Shown one piece after another: positions 8,489 to 16,167 of a stretch of DNA of 41,093 nt. A model generated the notes under the pieces. The model was not told the origin of the DNA and searched no databases. It saw only the letters and a list, made by a program, of their open reading frames with translations. Positions within the stretch are counted from its first letter, which is position 1. Every line of letters begins with the position of its first letter. The position numbers and the translations under genes were made by a program. This DNA comes from an uncultured bacterium (lineage in GTDB: Bacteria; Bacteroidota; Bacteroidia; Bacteroidales; CAIXTV01). The DNA lies in NCBI GenBank assembly GCA_903922465.1, contig CAIXTV010000289.1, positions 1 to 41,093 of the forward strand, written 5' to 3'.

Positions 8489-10111
8489 TTAGTGCTTTTC
8501 AATTATTAGTTTTGAAGCGATCATATTGAAAAAGTCACATACTTTCACAATATATAAACCTTCTGGCAAATCATTTAAATTCAAATCCACAACAGCCTGA
8601 TTTGATAAATTAAAATCTTTATCGAAGCATATTTGGCCCAAAGAATTTATGAATTGTATATTTTGCTTCCCTCCTTTAAATGAAGGCATACCAATACTTA
8701 CAACCCCATTCGAAGGATTCGGGAAAATCGAAATTTTCTCCAACTCACTTTCTGATCCTTCAGAAATCGAAGCAGTAGGATCAAAACCTGTCTGAGTATT
8801 AAGCCCTGTATTTCCTGGATCTAACCAATCCTTCAAACGTTTAGTTGAGTCAGTCCCTTCCCATGAAACTGCAAAACGACCAAAATTATCATTGGTCAAA
8901 CTATTGCAAGAAGCCGTTCCTCCGTACAATTGACCAATTATCATATGACTCGAATTAAACAAAGGTGATCCCGATGAACCAGGCTCTGTTGTTCCGGTGT
9001 TCCACGAACCAATTTGCCAACATTCAGCTGTGGGGCTTCCCCAACTAACTGCTGTAGGAGCCTCATTATCGAAAGTAATTTTTTTAATATCCCCACTCGG
9101 ATGATGGATACAAACTGAAGAAGTTGGTGTTGTCCCAGTTTTATCCCATCCTGCATAGTAAACATAATATGAAACTGGAGGAGTTCCATTCATTTTAACG
9201 AGACAAAAATCAGAACCCGAATTACGCGCTTTTAAAGTACTCCCTGATGTGGCAACCTGATTATGTGCTGGTGTCGAACCCGGATTAGTGCAAGTTGAGC
9301 TTTGCCAATTGAACCAAAAAACCCAAGAAGAAAAATCATTACTCGCCGAGCAATGATTTGCTGTAAGTATATATGGTGTTCCATCATTGCTGGTATTATT
9401 TACTAAAGCACCTGTACAAAATCCACTCCCCCCAACTACTACCATACAAACCGAACGAATTTCAAACTCCCAACCGGCCGCTTGTGGACAAACTACATTT
9501 ACATTACAACTTCCCGACGAGCCAAACGATTTAGCATAAGAATAAACATCCCTATAGGCATGCGTTACCCTCCATAAATTCAATTCAGCAGAAAACGAAA
9601 CATCTTTGGGCTCATAATATTCCAAGGTAATCTCATCCCCTTGAATTAATTGAGTTGCAAAAAACTTGTCAATTTGATTATTCTCTTCAGTAAAAGCACC
9701 CAAAACATCAGTTTTTGAAGTATTATAAATATATAATTCCGCTCCGGGAGGCAAATGAAATCTATTAAATGTTAGATTAATACTAAACGCCTCTGCCGAT
9801 TTAATTTTTAACCTCCAAACTTTTGACCCATCTGCAAGCACTGACCAAACTCCAGAATTCGAAGGAGAAGAATCAACAAAAAGATTCTCACCAAACCGCC
9901 ATGGAATATCCTTTTGAGTGTCATTTATGGCATCCTCACCTAATAAACGGTCAATTTCCACAGAAGGCATCACCAAACTAGGAACTTCCTGATTTAATTG
10001 CGCTTGATTTTCACTCTTAAAGCTCGCAGGAATTCCAGTTTTGCTAATTTGAGAAAACGATAATGACGATATTATGACAACTAACAAAAGTGTGGTGCAG
10101 TATTTTTTCAT
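8489..10111 (-). CDS. Secreted trypsin-like serine protease with type A T9SS sorting domain
   Basis: The 540-residue protein begins with a Sec signal (MKKYCTTLLLVVIISSLSFSQ, cleavage near residue 20). A beta-rich pro-region of about 190 residues follows. The chymotrypsin-fold domain has a readable catalytic triad: His253 in LTANHC, Asp301 in SGSDFCLV, and Ser380 in EPGSSGSPLF. Several Cys in this part suggest disulfides, as in the Achromobacter lysyl-endopeptidase group. The last 80 or so residues (ISIFPNPSNG, LPEGLYIVKV, KLIIEKH) form a type A T9SS C-terminal sorting domain, so the protein should cross the outer membrane through T9SS and have this domain removed by PorU. Cleavage specificity is not evident. 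It is preceded on the same strand by an unknown membrane protein gene and followed closely by the ftsB-like gene. Confidence 0.92.
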   Translation of the reverse strand: MKKYCTTLLLVVIISSLSFSQISKTGIPASFKSENQAQLNQEVPSLVMPSVEIDRLLGEDAINDTQKDIPWRFGENLFVDSSPSNSGVWSVLADGSKVWRLKIKSAEAFSINLTFNRFHLPPGAELYIYNTSKTDVLGAFTEENNQIDKFFATQLIQGDEITLEYYEPKDVSFSAELNLWRVTHAYRDVYSYAKSFGSSGSCNVNVVCPQAAGWEFEIRSVCMVVVGGSGFCTGALVNNTSNDGTPYILTANHCSASNDFSSWVFWFNWQSSTCTNPGSTPAHNQVATSGSTLKARNSGSDFCLVKMNGTPPVSYYVYYAGWDKTGTTPTSSVCIHHPSGDIKKITFDNEAPTAVSWGSPTAECWQIGSWNTGTTEPGSSGSPLFNSSHMIIGQLYGGTASCNSLTNDNFGRFAVSWEGTDSTKRLKDWLDPGNTGLNTQTGFDPTASISEGSESELEKISIFPNPSNGVVSIGMPSFKGGKQNIQFINSLGQICFDKDFNLSNQAVVDLNLNDLPEGLYIVKVCDFFNMIASKLIIEKH

Positions 10112-10195
10112 TCAATATAATTTAGATACAAATAAACGATTTCTTTTTCAATTACAAAAGGCAATCAAACAAACATATAACTTCAAAGCTTAAAC

Positions 10196-10768
10196 TTAAA
10201 TTTTGGTGGGATGAATATAAGGATATGGATCACGGAAAAATTTAAATTCCAGCACAGGAAAGTTTATAAATTTCTCCATCAATAAACGAGTAATGATAAA
10301 TTGATCCCCATTATTTAAAATAACCCCTAAATATTGATACCTACCAAATGGATTATAATAACTAAACATCAAATCCGGGAACAAGCCACCTTTATGCAAT
10401 TCAACTTCTTTAACATCTGAAAAATTAATCACCCTTCCGCTCTTAAAATACATGATTTTCTTATTGAAATCCACTTCAAATTCATTATTCTTATCATTAA
10501 TATAATAGCTTAATAAAATAGGAAAACGAGCAAAAGCATACACACTCAATGGATTCAAAAAAATCGCCAAATAGGTGAAAAATTCAAGTGCAAAGAAAAT
10601 AGAATTGGCTATGACAAAAATAATAATTATCAAAAAGACACTTAACTCATAACGTCCAAACAAAAAAACATTCAACCAGGTCACAGTGAACAAGGACTTC
10701 TTCACCTGTTTTTCAGGTGGAAGTTTCTTCCTCTCTATTTTCGTTTCCTTTGGAACATATACAAGCAT
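10196..10768 (-). CDS. Hypothetical two-helix membrane protein
   Basis: I do not recognise the family. The 190-residue protein has a basic N-terminus (ETKIERKKLPPEKQVKKS), two adjacent hydrophobic stretches at about residues 42-64 and 65-95, and a C-terminal soluble part. That part is beta-rich (EVDFNKKIMYFKSGRVINFSD, ...VEVELHK-type strands, YLGVILNNGDQFIITRLL), which resembles the PH-like domain of bacterial membrane PH proteins. That resemblance is only a fold impression. The gene lies 36 bases after the end of ftcD on the same strand, with no clear promoter between them, so co-transcription with ftcD is likely. No catalytic residues can be proposed. Confidence 0.75.
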   Translation of the reverse strand: MLVYVPKETKIERKKLPPEKQVKKSLFTVTWLNVFLFGRYELSVFLIIIIFVIANSIFFALEFFTYLAIFLNPLSVYAFARFPILLSYYINDKNNEFEVDFNKKIMYFKSGRVINFSDVKEVELHKGGLFPDLMFSYYNPFGRYQYLGVILNNGDQFIITRLLMEKFINFPVLEFKFFRDPYPYIHPTKI

Positions 10769-10804
10769 ACTACCTGATCTAACGTGTCTTTATAAAGAAA
10801 AATA

Positions 10805-12496
10805 TTACAATGAAATCTTCTGATTTACCATTGAAATAATTTCTTTTTCAATTACAAATGCTTTTTCTTCAATTTGATTTCCTTCTGCCAAAACTTTTTC
10901 AACAAAAGCTTTATCCTTCAAACCCGAGGCATTAATTTTCACATTTAAAAAAGCACCTCTGATGGCAGTTAAAGCACACAATGCTCCAACTCCTGCATCT
11001 GTAACCGAATTTGGATTGCCCGTTTCAACCATTGCCTTAATGATTTCGAACGAACTAAATGCCGTTTTCATCACTTTAAAAGGAACCTCAATTGCATATC
11101 GTGTGGCATCCTGAATGGCTGCTGTCCGCAAAGCTTTTTCTTCATCACTTGATTTCGCCAAACTAAATGCATCCATTATTTTATTAAACGAGCGGGTATC
11201 TTCATCAACCAAAAACAATAATTGATCTTTTAGTGCCTGACCTTTTTCAGCCCAATTCGAAAACTCCTCCCACCTTTCGTCCCAACCAGCTTTGTGCGAC
11301 GAAAGATTTGCCACCATAGTCGCTAGTGAAATCCCCAATGCACCAACATAAGCCGAAACAGAACCTCCGCCCGGCGCAGCTGATTCCGAAGCAGTTTCAT
11401 CTGCAAAAGCAGCGCAGCTCATGTCGATTAGTTTCCCCTCCAAATTTTCTGCTTCAAGTAAATATTCAATAATTTTTTCTTTAGGATTAAAGGGTTTCAA
11501 ATCATCTAAGCCCAACGATTTTATAGCAATTTTAATGATTTCCGATTCCGAAACCCCTGTCGAACGATTTTGTTTTTTCAAGAAATATTTCCCAGCATCA
11601 ACCAAAGATTTCAGCGGAACCAATCCAACCAATTCCGAACCTGTAACTCTTAAACCTCTTTCCTGTGCTTTCTTGCATGATTCCTCAAAAGCCTCATGAA
11701 CAGAGGTGATCCTAATATTTGTAAGATTAATTGAAACCTGAGCAATTCCATATTCTTGAATAAACCAACCTATTGCCTTGCAAGCTTTCAACGAACCCAG
11801 AGTCCATTTTTCTTTCCCATTTTCATCCAATACAATTTTCCCTGTCACAGGATTTCCTTCCCTAACAGGGCGACCTTTTTCGCGTATATCAAATGCAACT
11901 GCATTAGCACGCCGTGTTGAAGTCGTGTTCAGATTAATATTATACGCAACCAAAAAATCCCTTGCCCCAACTGCCGTAGCACCTGTTGAAGGATTAAAAA
12001 CTGCAGGACCAAAATCAGGTTTCCAATGTGGGTCCGAAAGTTTTTTCGATAAACCTTCATATTCTCCCGAACGACAATTTGCAAGATTTTGTCTCTCCGC
12101 AGTGAAAGCAGCATTTTCGTAGCAATAAACAGGAATATTTAATTCTGCACCAACTTTTTCGGCAAGTTTGCGAGCATACACCACCGTTTCCTCCATTGTA
12201 ATCCCAGAAATAGGCACAAACGGACACACATCAGTTGCTCCCATTCGCGGATGTTCGCCTTTATGTTTACTCATGTCGATAATTTCAGAAGCTTTTTTAA
12301 TGGCTCTGAAAGCCGCTTCAACCACTGCGTCGGGTGTTCCAACGAGGGTAACAACAGTTCTATTGGTAGCTTTTCCGGGATCTACATCAAGAAGTTTAAC
12401 CCCATCAACAGTTTCTATTTGGTCAGTTATTTGTTTGATAATGCTCATATCGTTCCCTTCTGAAAAATTGGGAACACATTCGATAAGTTGTTTCAT
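10805..12496 (-). CDS. ftcD: Bifunctional glutamate formimidoyltransferase / formimidoyl-THF cyclodeaminase
   Basis: FTCD moves the formimino group from formimino-glutamate to tetrahydrofolate and then deaminates it to 5,10-methenyl-THF, the last step of one histidine degradation route. The start chosen is MKQLIECVPNFSEGND at 12496, giving 563 residues; the open frame extends to 12631, but that extension is repeat-like and holds the promoter. The N-terminal transferase domain carries HKGEHPRMGATDVCPFVPI, with His82 at the position of the catalytic His of the porcine enzyme. The cyclodeaminase domain starts near residue 360 (SCAAFADETASESAAPGGGSVSAYVGALG). Both halves are complete, so this is the full-length fusion. 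No other histidine-degradation genes are beside it in this window. Confidence 0.95.
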   Translation of the reverse strand: MKQLIECVPNFSEGNDMSIIKQITDQIETVDGVKLLDVDPGKATNRTVVTLVGTPDAVVEAAFRAIKKASEIIDMSKHKGEHPRMGATDVCPFVPISGITMEETVVYARKLAEKVGAELNIPVYCYENAAFTAERQNLANCRSGEYEGLSKKLSDPHWKPDFGPAVFNPSTGATAVGARDFLVAYNINLNTTSTRRANAVAFDIREKGRPVREGNPVTGKIVLDENGKEKWTLGSLKACKAIGWFIQEYGIAQVSINLTNIRITSVHEAFEESCKKAQERGLRVTGSELVGLVPLKSLVDAGKYFLKKQNRSTGVSESEIIKIAIKSLGLDDLKPFNPKEKIIEYLLEAENLEGKLIDMSCAAFADETASESAAPGGGSVSAYVGALGISLATMVANLSSHKAGWDERWEEFSNWAEKGQALKDQLLFLVDEDTRSFNKIMDAFSLAKSSDEEKALRTAAIQDATRYAIEVPFKVMKTAFSSFEIIKAMVETGNPNSVTDAGVGALCALTAIRGAFLNVKINASGLKDKAFVEKVLAEGNQIEEKAFVIEKEIISMVNQKISL

Positions 12497-12523
12497 TAAA
12501 ATTGGCGGATTAGTATAGTACGG

Positions 12524-12531
12524 CAAAATTA
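12524..12531 (-). promoter_or_regulatory. -7 element of the ftcD promoter
   Basis: The minus strand reads TAATTTTG here, matching TAnnTTTG, 27 bases before the chosen ftcD ATG. No good TTTG is found at the -33 distance. Its position supports the start at 12496 rather than the longer open frame. Confidence 0.55.
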
Positions 12532-12592
12532 CAAAAACCCCTGAAATTTTAGGTTTTTTTTTGCAAAAATATATGTTTACCACTATTTTAAA

Positions 12593-12788
12593 CCCAAACA
12601 CCATGACCCATATCCCAAATCCAAAGCACAAACATTTCTAAATAAGCTAAAAAATCCCCTCCTTGAAGCTTCAAACCTAGCTCTCAAAGCTTAAAATTTG
12701 GGTCTTGGATCTTGGAATTTGAAATTTGGGTCTTGGAATTTCCATCCTAGGTCTTGGGACTTATTTTAAGCACTTCAACATTAGGTTC
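12593..12788. repeat. Degenerate 7-nt-period array between ftcD and mscS
   Basis: The intergenic sequence can be cut into consecutive 7-mers with no indels. From 12663 they run TTGAAGC, TTCAAAC, CTAGCTC, TCAAAGC, TTAAAAT, TTGGGTC, TTGGATC, TTGGAAT, TTGAAAT, TTGGGTC, TTGGAAT, TTCCATC, CTAGGTC, TTGGGAC and on to about 12788. The block AAATTTGGGTCTTGGA occurs at 12694 and again at 12722, exactly 28 bases (four units) apart, and GGTCTTGG recurs 21 bases further at 12750. A less regular C-rich part (CCCAAAC, ACCATGA, CCCATAT, CCCAAAT) begins at 12593 and enters the unused upstream extension of the ftcD frame. It is non-coding by position between two divergent promoters. Confidence 0.75.
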
Positions 12789-12798
12789 GTTTATTCCC

Positions 12799-12806
12799 TA
12801 TTTTTG
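12799..12806 (+). promoter_or_regulatory. -7 element of the mscS promoter
   Basis: TATTTTTG matches TAnnTTTG and lies 25 bases before the ATG at 12832. No TTTG is seen at the -33 distance. Because it lies inside the longer open frame starting at 12754, it argues for the internal start. Confidence 0.6.
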
Positions 12807-12831
12807 CATTCTCAATTTAAAGCTACGTATC

Positions 12832-13950
12832 ATGGAAGAATTAAACGAATTATTGAATTTTCAGTTTTTAGGCAATACCCTCGAAAAATATTGCTGGTTT
12901 GTTGGAATATTAATTTTTGGAATCATTTTCAAACGCTTACTCTCTAAATTTTCCAGCAAATTACTCTATCGTTTGTTTAAACGCTATTCAAACGAAATGA
13001 GTTCCGAAAACTTTTTCCTCATACTTCACAAGCCATTCACCACCCTAATTTTATTGATATTTTTCTACATCGCCATCAACCAACTCAAATATCCCGATGC
13101 CTGGAAATTGGTTACCCGTGACGAATTCGGACTGAAAATGCTCCTCGACAAAGCATTTCAAATCATTTTCTTTTCTACCGTAATTTGGATTATGCTCCGT
13201 ATTGTAGATGTCATTGGAGTGATTCTGAAGAAAAAAGCCGACAAAACCGAGTCAAAATCCGACGATCAAATTGTCCCTTTTCTCATCGATGCCCTTAAAG
13301 TAGTAGTCGTAATCATTGGTTTATTCGTAATTTTAGGCACCGTTCTCCAACTAAACGTCGGCTCACTTGTAGCCGGTTTAGGAATTGGAGGTTTAGCCAT
13401 AGCTTTGGCCGCAAAAGAAACCATCGAAAACCTTCTCGGTTCCTTCACCATTTTCCTCGACAAACCTTTTGTACAGGGCGATTTGGTCAAAGTAAACGAC
13501 ATAACCGGAGTGGTCGAAAAGGTAGGTTTCCGAAGCACACGCATTCGTACCCTCGAAAAAACTTTCGTCACCATTCCCAACAAAAAAATGGTCGACACCG
13601 AGCTCGACAATTTGAGTTTACGAACCTTTCAGCGCGCAAAATTCACCATCGATTTAAAATACAACACCCCTCCCCAAAAAATCCGACTTATTACTGATGA
13701 AATAAATACATTTCTCTCCAGTCATCCCTCCACCAACTCCGATCATCAGGTCAAATTCAGCGATTTCGGAAGCAGTTCACTAATGATTTTAGTTATCTTT
13801 TTTGTAGCCTCAACCGAATACGATATTTTCTTAAACGTAAAAGAAGAAGTGAATTTTAAGATTATGGAAATTATGGCCAAACATCAGGCCGAATTCGCCT
13901 ACCCAACAAGGAGTTTAATTATTGAAAAAACTCAAGACCAAAGCTTTTAG
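12832..13950 (+). CDS. Small-conductance mechanosensitive ion channel, MscS family
   Basis: The channel opens under membrane tension and releases solutes on hypo-osmotic shock; it sits in the inner membrane as a heptamer in known members. From the ATG at 12832 (MEELNELLNFQFLG) the protein has 372 residues. Hydrophobic helices are visible at about residues 18-35, 60-82 and 108-130, and the pore-lining TM3 with its Gly/Ala-rich face (NVGSLVAGLGIGGLAIALAA) follows near 170-205. The beta domain motif DKPFVQGDLVKVNDITGVVEKVG and TIPNKKMVDTELDNLS are hallmark MscS segments. The longer open frame from 12754 is rejected because the promoter lies inside it. The gene diverges from ftcD across a 7-nt repeat array. 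Confidence 0.93.
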   Translation: MEELNELLNFQFLGNTLEKYCWFVGILIFGIIFKRLLSKFSSKLLYRLFKRYSNEMSSENFFLILHKPFTTLILLIFFYIAINQLKYPDAWKLVTRDEFGLKMLLDKAFQIIFFSTVIWIMLRIVDVIGVILKKKADKTESKSDDQIVPFLIDALKVVVVIIGLFVILGTVLQLNVGSLVAGLGIGGLAIALAAKETIENLLGSFTIFLDKPFVQGDLVKVNDITGVVEKVGFRSTRIRTLEKTFVTIPNKKMVDTELDNLSLRTFQRAKFTIDLKYNTPPQKIRLITDEINTFLSSHPSTNSDHQVKFSDFGSSSLMILVIFFVASTEYDIFLNVKEEVNFKIMEIMAKHQAEFAYPTRSLIIEKTQDQSF

Positions 13951-14168
13951 GCATTAAGCCCAGCATCTCTTATTTCCCATCGCAAACCCCTCTGATTATT
14001 TGAGTTTTTAATTACGAAACTCTCCTATCAGCTTTCTATCCCATTCCAGCAACCCATTACCATCTAAATTTAGGGCTGTTTATTTTAAAAATTGAAATTC
14101 CAGAAAGCAAAAAATGCCTTTTCAGGATGTATTATTCAAAAAAACATTTCATTATTTTCGAAAAATAT

Positions 14169-14483
14169 TCCAGAACTTAAGTTGAACAATCCAAAACTTA
14201 AGTTGAATATTCCAGAACTTGAGTTGTATAATCCAAAACTTGTGTTGTATAATCCAAAACTAGAGTTGAATAATCCATTTCTTGAGTTGAACAATCCAAA
14301 ACTTGAGTTGAACAATCCAAAACTTGAGTTGAATATTCCAGAACTTGAGTTGAATATTCCAGAACTTGAGTTGAATATTCCAGAACTTGAGTTGTATAAT
14401 CCAAAACTTGAGTTGAACAATCCATTTCTTGCGTATTTCCATCCGATTCTTGCGTATTTCCATCCATTTCTTGCGATAAATAA
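14169..14483. repeat. Array of 15 contiguous 21-bp units with a near-palindromic core
   Basis: Fifteen units of exactly 21 bp follow one another without any indel or spacer (starts 14169, 14190, 14211 and so on to 14463). The typical unit is TCCARAACTTGAGTTG plus five variable bases (AACAA, AATAT or TATAA). Units 1 and 2 have the perfect palindrome AACTTAAGTT, units 3 and 7-12 have AACTTGAGTT with only the centre unpaired, and units 13-15 are degenerate (TCTTGCGTA type). The variable five bases are linked to what follows: AATAT is always followed by TCCAGA, the others by TCCAAA or TCCATT. Since 21 is divisible by three, several frames on both strands are open, but no start or promoter supports a gene. 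The array ends 35 bases before the -7 element of the XRE gene. Confidence 0.93.
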
Positions 14484-14518
14484 TTAGATGAAAATTCAAA
14501 CGCTACGATTTATTTCTT

Positions 14519-14526
14519 TAACTTTG
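14519..14526 (+). promoter_or_regulatory. -7 element of the XRE-type regulator promoter
   Basis: TAACTTTG matches TAnnTTTG and lies 32 bases before the ATG at 14559. No TTTG is present at the -33 distance. The 21-bp array stops just upstream of where the -33 contact would fall. Confidence 0.6.
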
Positions 14527-14558
14527 TTCCCGTTTAAACCATAATCAACCATAAAATC

Positions 14559-14918
14559 ATGCTTACCTTCGACTTTAATCGCATTTTAAAAGCCCGTGGA
14601 ATTGAAAACCCAACCAAATTTCTCATAAAAAATGGCTTTTCACCCAACACGGCATCAAAAATTGTCCACAATCGCCATTCAAGTATAAACTTAGTCCAAA
14701 TCGAAAAACTCTGCCTCCTCCTTCACTCCACCCCCAACGACCTTATCAATTGGACACCTAACCCAGGCGAAAGCAACTACGAAAACCAACCTTTGATGAC
14801 CCTGCTCAAAAGCAACACAGCCTTTCAACTATCCAAAGTCATCAACTCAATCCCCCTCAACAAGCTTTCCGAAATCGAAAAACTCATCAACGAAAAGCTA
14901 AACGAAACCAACCCTTAA
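14559..14918 (+). CDS. Small XRE-type helix-turn-helix protein
   Basis: This 119-residue protein opens with a lambda-repressor-like HTH: FNRILKARGI, then NPTKFLIKNGFSPNTASKIVHNRHSSINLVQIEKLCLLLHSTPNDLINW over residues 5-65. That matches the HTH_26/YozG-like subgroup, in which the motif ends in a DL-W pattern. The C-terminal 50 residues (LLKSNTAFQLSKVINSIPLNKLSEIEKLINEKLNE) are predicted helical and could serve for dimerisation. Such proteins act as DNA-binding transcriptional regulators. No antitoxin partner is present on either side. The 21-bp array of near-palindromes lies directly upstream, so control of or by this protein is a natural hypothesis, but it is inference. Confidence 0.85.
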   Translation: MLTFDFNRILKARGIENPTKFLIKNGFSPNTASKIVHNRHSSINLVQIEKLCLLLHSTPNDLINWTPNPGESNYENQPLMTLLKSNTAFQLSKVINSIPLNKLSEIEKLINEKLNETNP

Positions 14919-14995
14919 TTCCCCCAAAACTCCAAAACTTTCAATAATTCTACACGGCTACACCGCCCATTTCTAACCATCAAAACAATTTATAT

Positions 14996-15003
14996 TAACT
15001 TTG
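14996..15003 (+). promoter_or_regulatory. -7 element of the gldA promoter
   Basis: TAACTTTG matches TAnnTTTG and lies 18 bases before the ATG at 15022. It overlaps the alternative TTG start at 15001, which rules that start out. A -33 TTTG is not evident. Confidence 0.6.
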
Positions 15004-15021
15004 CCGCAAATTGCAACAAAC

Positions 15022-15936
15022 ATGTCAATCGAAGTAAAAAACATATCGAAATTCTATGGTAAACAAAAGGCATTAGACAATGTATCCTTTTCCATTAAAC
15101 CAGGCGAAATTGCCGGACTTTTAGGCCCCAACGGAGCAGGAAAATCTACCATGATGAAAATAATCACCTGTTTCATCCCCCCAACTTCAGGTGAAGTTTC
15201 TGTTTATGGATTTAATATCTTCGACCATTCAATCCAAATCAGAGAAAAAATTGGCTACCTCCCCGAAAACAATCCTCTTTATTTGGATATGTATGTAAAA
15301 GAATACCTCGAATTTATTGGCAATATTCATAAAATCAAATCAGTTTCATCAAGGCTTAAAGAAATCATCGACTTAACAGGATTAGGTGTCGAGCAAAAGA
15401 AAAAAATCGGAACCCTCTCTAAAGGATTTCGCCAAAGAGTTGGACTTGCCCAAGCCCTAATTCACAACCCCGAAGTTTTAATCCTCGACGAACCCACTTC
15501 CGGCCTCGACCCCAATCAAATAATCGAAATCCGCAACTTAATTAAAGAAATTGGCAAACAAAAAACCATCATCTTTTCCACCCATATCCTACAAGAAGTC
15601 GAAGCCATTTGCACTAGGGCCATTATTATTGATAAAGGAAAAATCGTAGCCGACGACTCAACCCAACATCTAAACACCATCTTCACACCTAAAAATATCA
15701 TTTCTGTTGAATTTGATAAACCTATAAATAAAGAAAAACTACTAACTATAATAGGAGTAACAAATATCATCCATCAACAAGATTTCAGCTTTGTCCTCGA
15801 AGCCGAAGCCAACCACGATGTTCGCCCATTGATATTTAATTTTGCAGTGGAAAATAATGTCGCTGTACTTTCTATGAAAAAAGAAGAATCAGGCCTCGAA
15901 AACGTATTTCAACAACTTACCAATAAACAAGTTTAA
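15022..15936 (+). CDS. gldA: ABC transporter ATP-binding subunit GldA
   Basis: From the ATG at 15022 (MSIEVKNISKFYGKQKALDN) the protein has 304 residues. It shows Walker A GPNGAGKST (35-43), the signature LSKGFRQR (132-139), Walker B EVLILDEP (151-158) and the switch His in FSTHILQEVE. The segment IGYLPENNPLYLDMYVKEYLEF is characteristic of GldA, the ATPase of the GldAFG transporter linked to gliding motility in Bacteroidota. The transported substrate is not known. The permease genes gldF and gldG are not in this window, which is usual for this family. The assignment against other ABC-2 type ATPases rests on the overall look of the N-terminal half. Confidence 0.85.
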   Translation: MSIEVKNISKFYGKQKALDNVSFSIKPGEIAGLLGPNGAGKSTMMKIITCFIPPTSGEVSVYGFNIFDHSIQIREKIGYLPENNPLYLDMYVKEYLEFIGNIHKIKSVSSRLKEIIDLTGLGVEQKKKIGTLSKGFRQRVGLAQALIHNPEVLILDEPTSGLDPNQIIEIRNLIKEIGKQKTIIFSTHILQEVEAICTRAIIIDKGKIVADDSTQHLNTIFTPKNIISVEFDKPINKEKLLTIIGVTNIIHQQDFSFVLEAEANHDVRPLIFNFAVENNVAVLSMKKEESGLENVFQQLTNKQV

Positions 15937-16034
15937 AACATTCTATTTCGAGACTTATAGGCTAAGCCCAAGCTTCTGCATTTATGTCGATTGAAATAAA
16001 TCAATCTAAATCTTTTTTAACCAAGAATAAATTG

Positions 16035-16042
16035 TACTTTTG
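16035..16042 (+). promoter_or_regulatory. -7 element of the metK promoter
   Basis: TACTTTTG matches TAnnTTTG. A start near 16049 would give a leader of about 120 bases that begins just before the riboswitch-like structure. A T-rich stretch (16013-16018) stands near the -33 position, without a TTTG. Confidence 0.6.
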
Positions 16043-16052
16043 CCCCCGATAA

Positions 16053-16103
16053 TGTGGAAAAATTTGAATGATTGCAACCACGACTTAAAAAATGCTAAAC
16101 CAA
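16053..16103 (+). promoter_or_regulatory. SAM-II-like riboswitch candidate in the metK leader
   Basis: The stem TGTGG (16053-16057) pairs with CCACG (16078-16082). The loop reads AAAAATTTGAATG then ATTGCAA, and the 3' side ends in TTAAAAAATGCTAAACC. The ATTTRA...ATTGCAA loop, the A-rich run and the TGCTAAA tail fall in the same order and at nearly the same spacing as in the SAM-II aptamer. A pseudoknot is possible: GCA (16074-16076) with TGC (16093-16095), and GAAT (16066-16069) with ATTT (16103-16106). The element directly precedes a SAM synthetase gene, which is the expected regulon. It lies about 65 bases before the ATG, farther than usual for direct ribosome-site masking. The call comes from hand comparison only. 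Confidence 0.6.
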
Positions 16104-16167
16104 TTTTAATTCTCTAATCAATCAACTTTTCCCTTCTTAAATTGTTAAACCTTAAATTTAATTTATA

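Noticed and set aside
12497-12631. Longer N-terminus for FtcD
   Set aside because: The extra 45 residues come from repeat-like sequence and contain the predicted promoter. The family's conserved start KQLIECVPNFSEG begins at 12496.
12754-12831. Longer N-terminus for the MscS channel
   Set aside because: The -7 element at 12799-12806 lies inside it and the upstream part overlaps the 7-nt array.
14169-14483. CRISPR array
   Set aside because: The repeats touch each other with no unique spacers, and no cas genes are present. The same holds for the array at 20330.
14092-14499. Open frames of 79-131 codons on both strands over the first 21-bp array
   Set aside because: A 21-bp unit without stop codons keeps several frames open automatically. 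The plus frame needs a TTG start, no promoter precedes it, and three overlapping minus frames are open equally.
15001-15021. TTG start for GldA
   Set aside because: The TTG is part of the -7 element TAACTTTG, so it would lie upstream of the transcript. MSIEVKN at 15022 is the usual family start.
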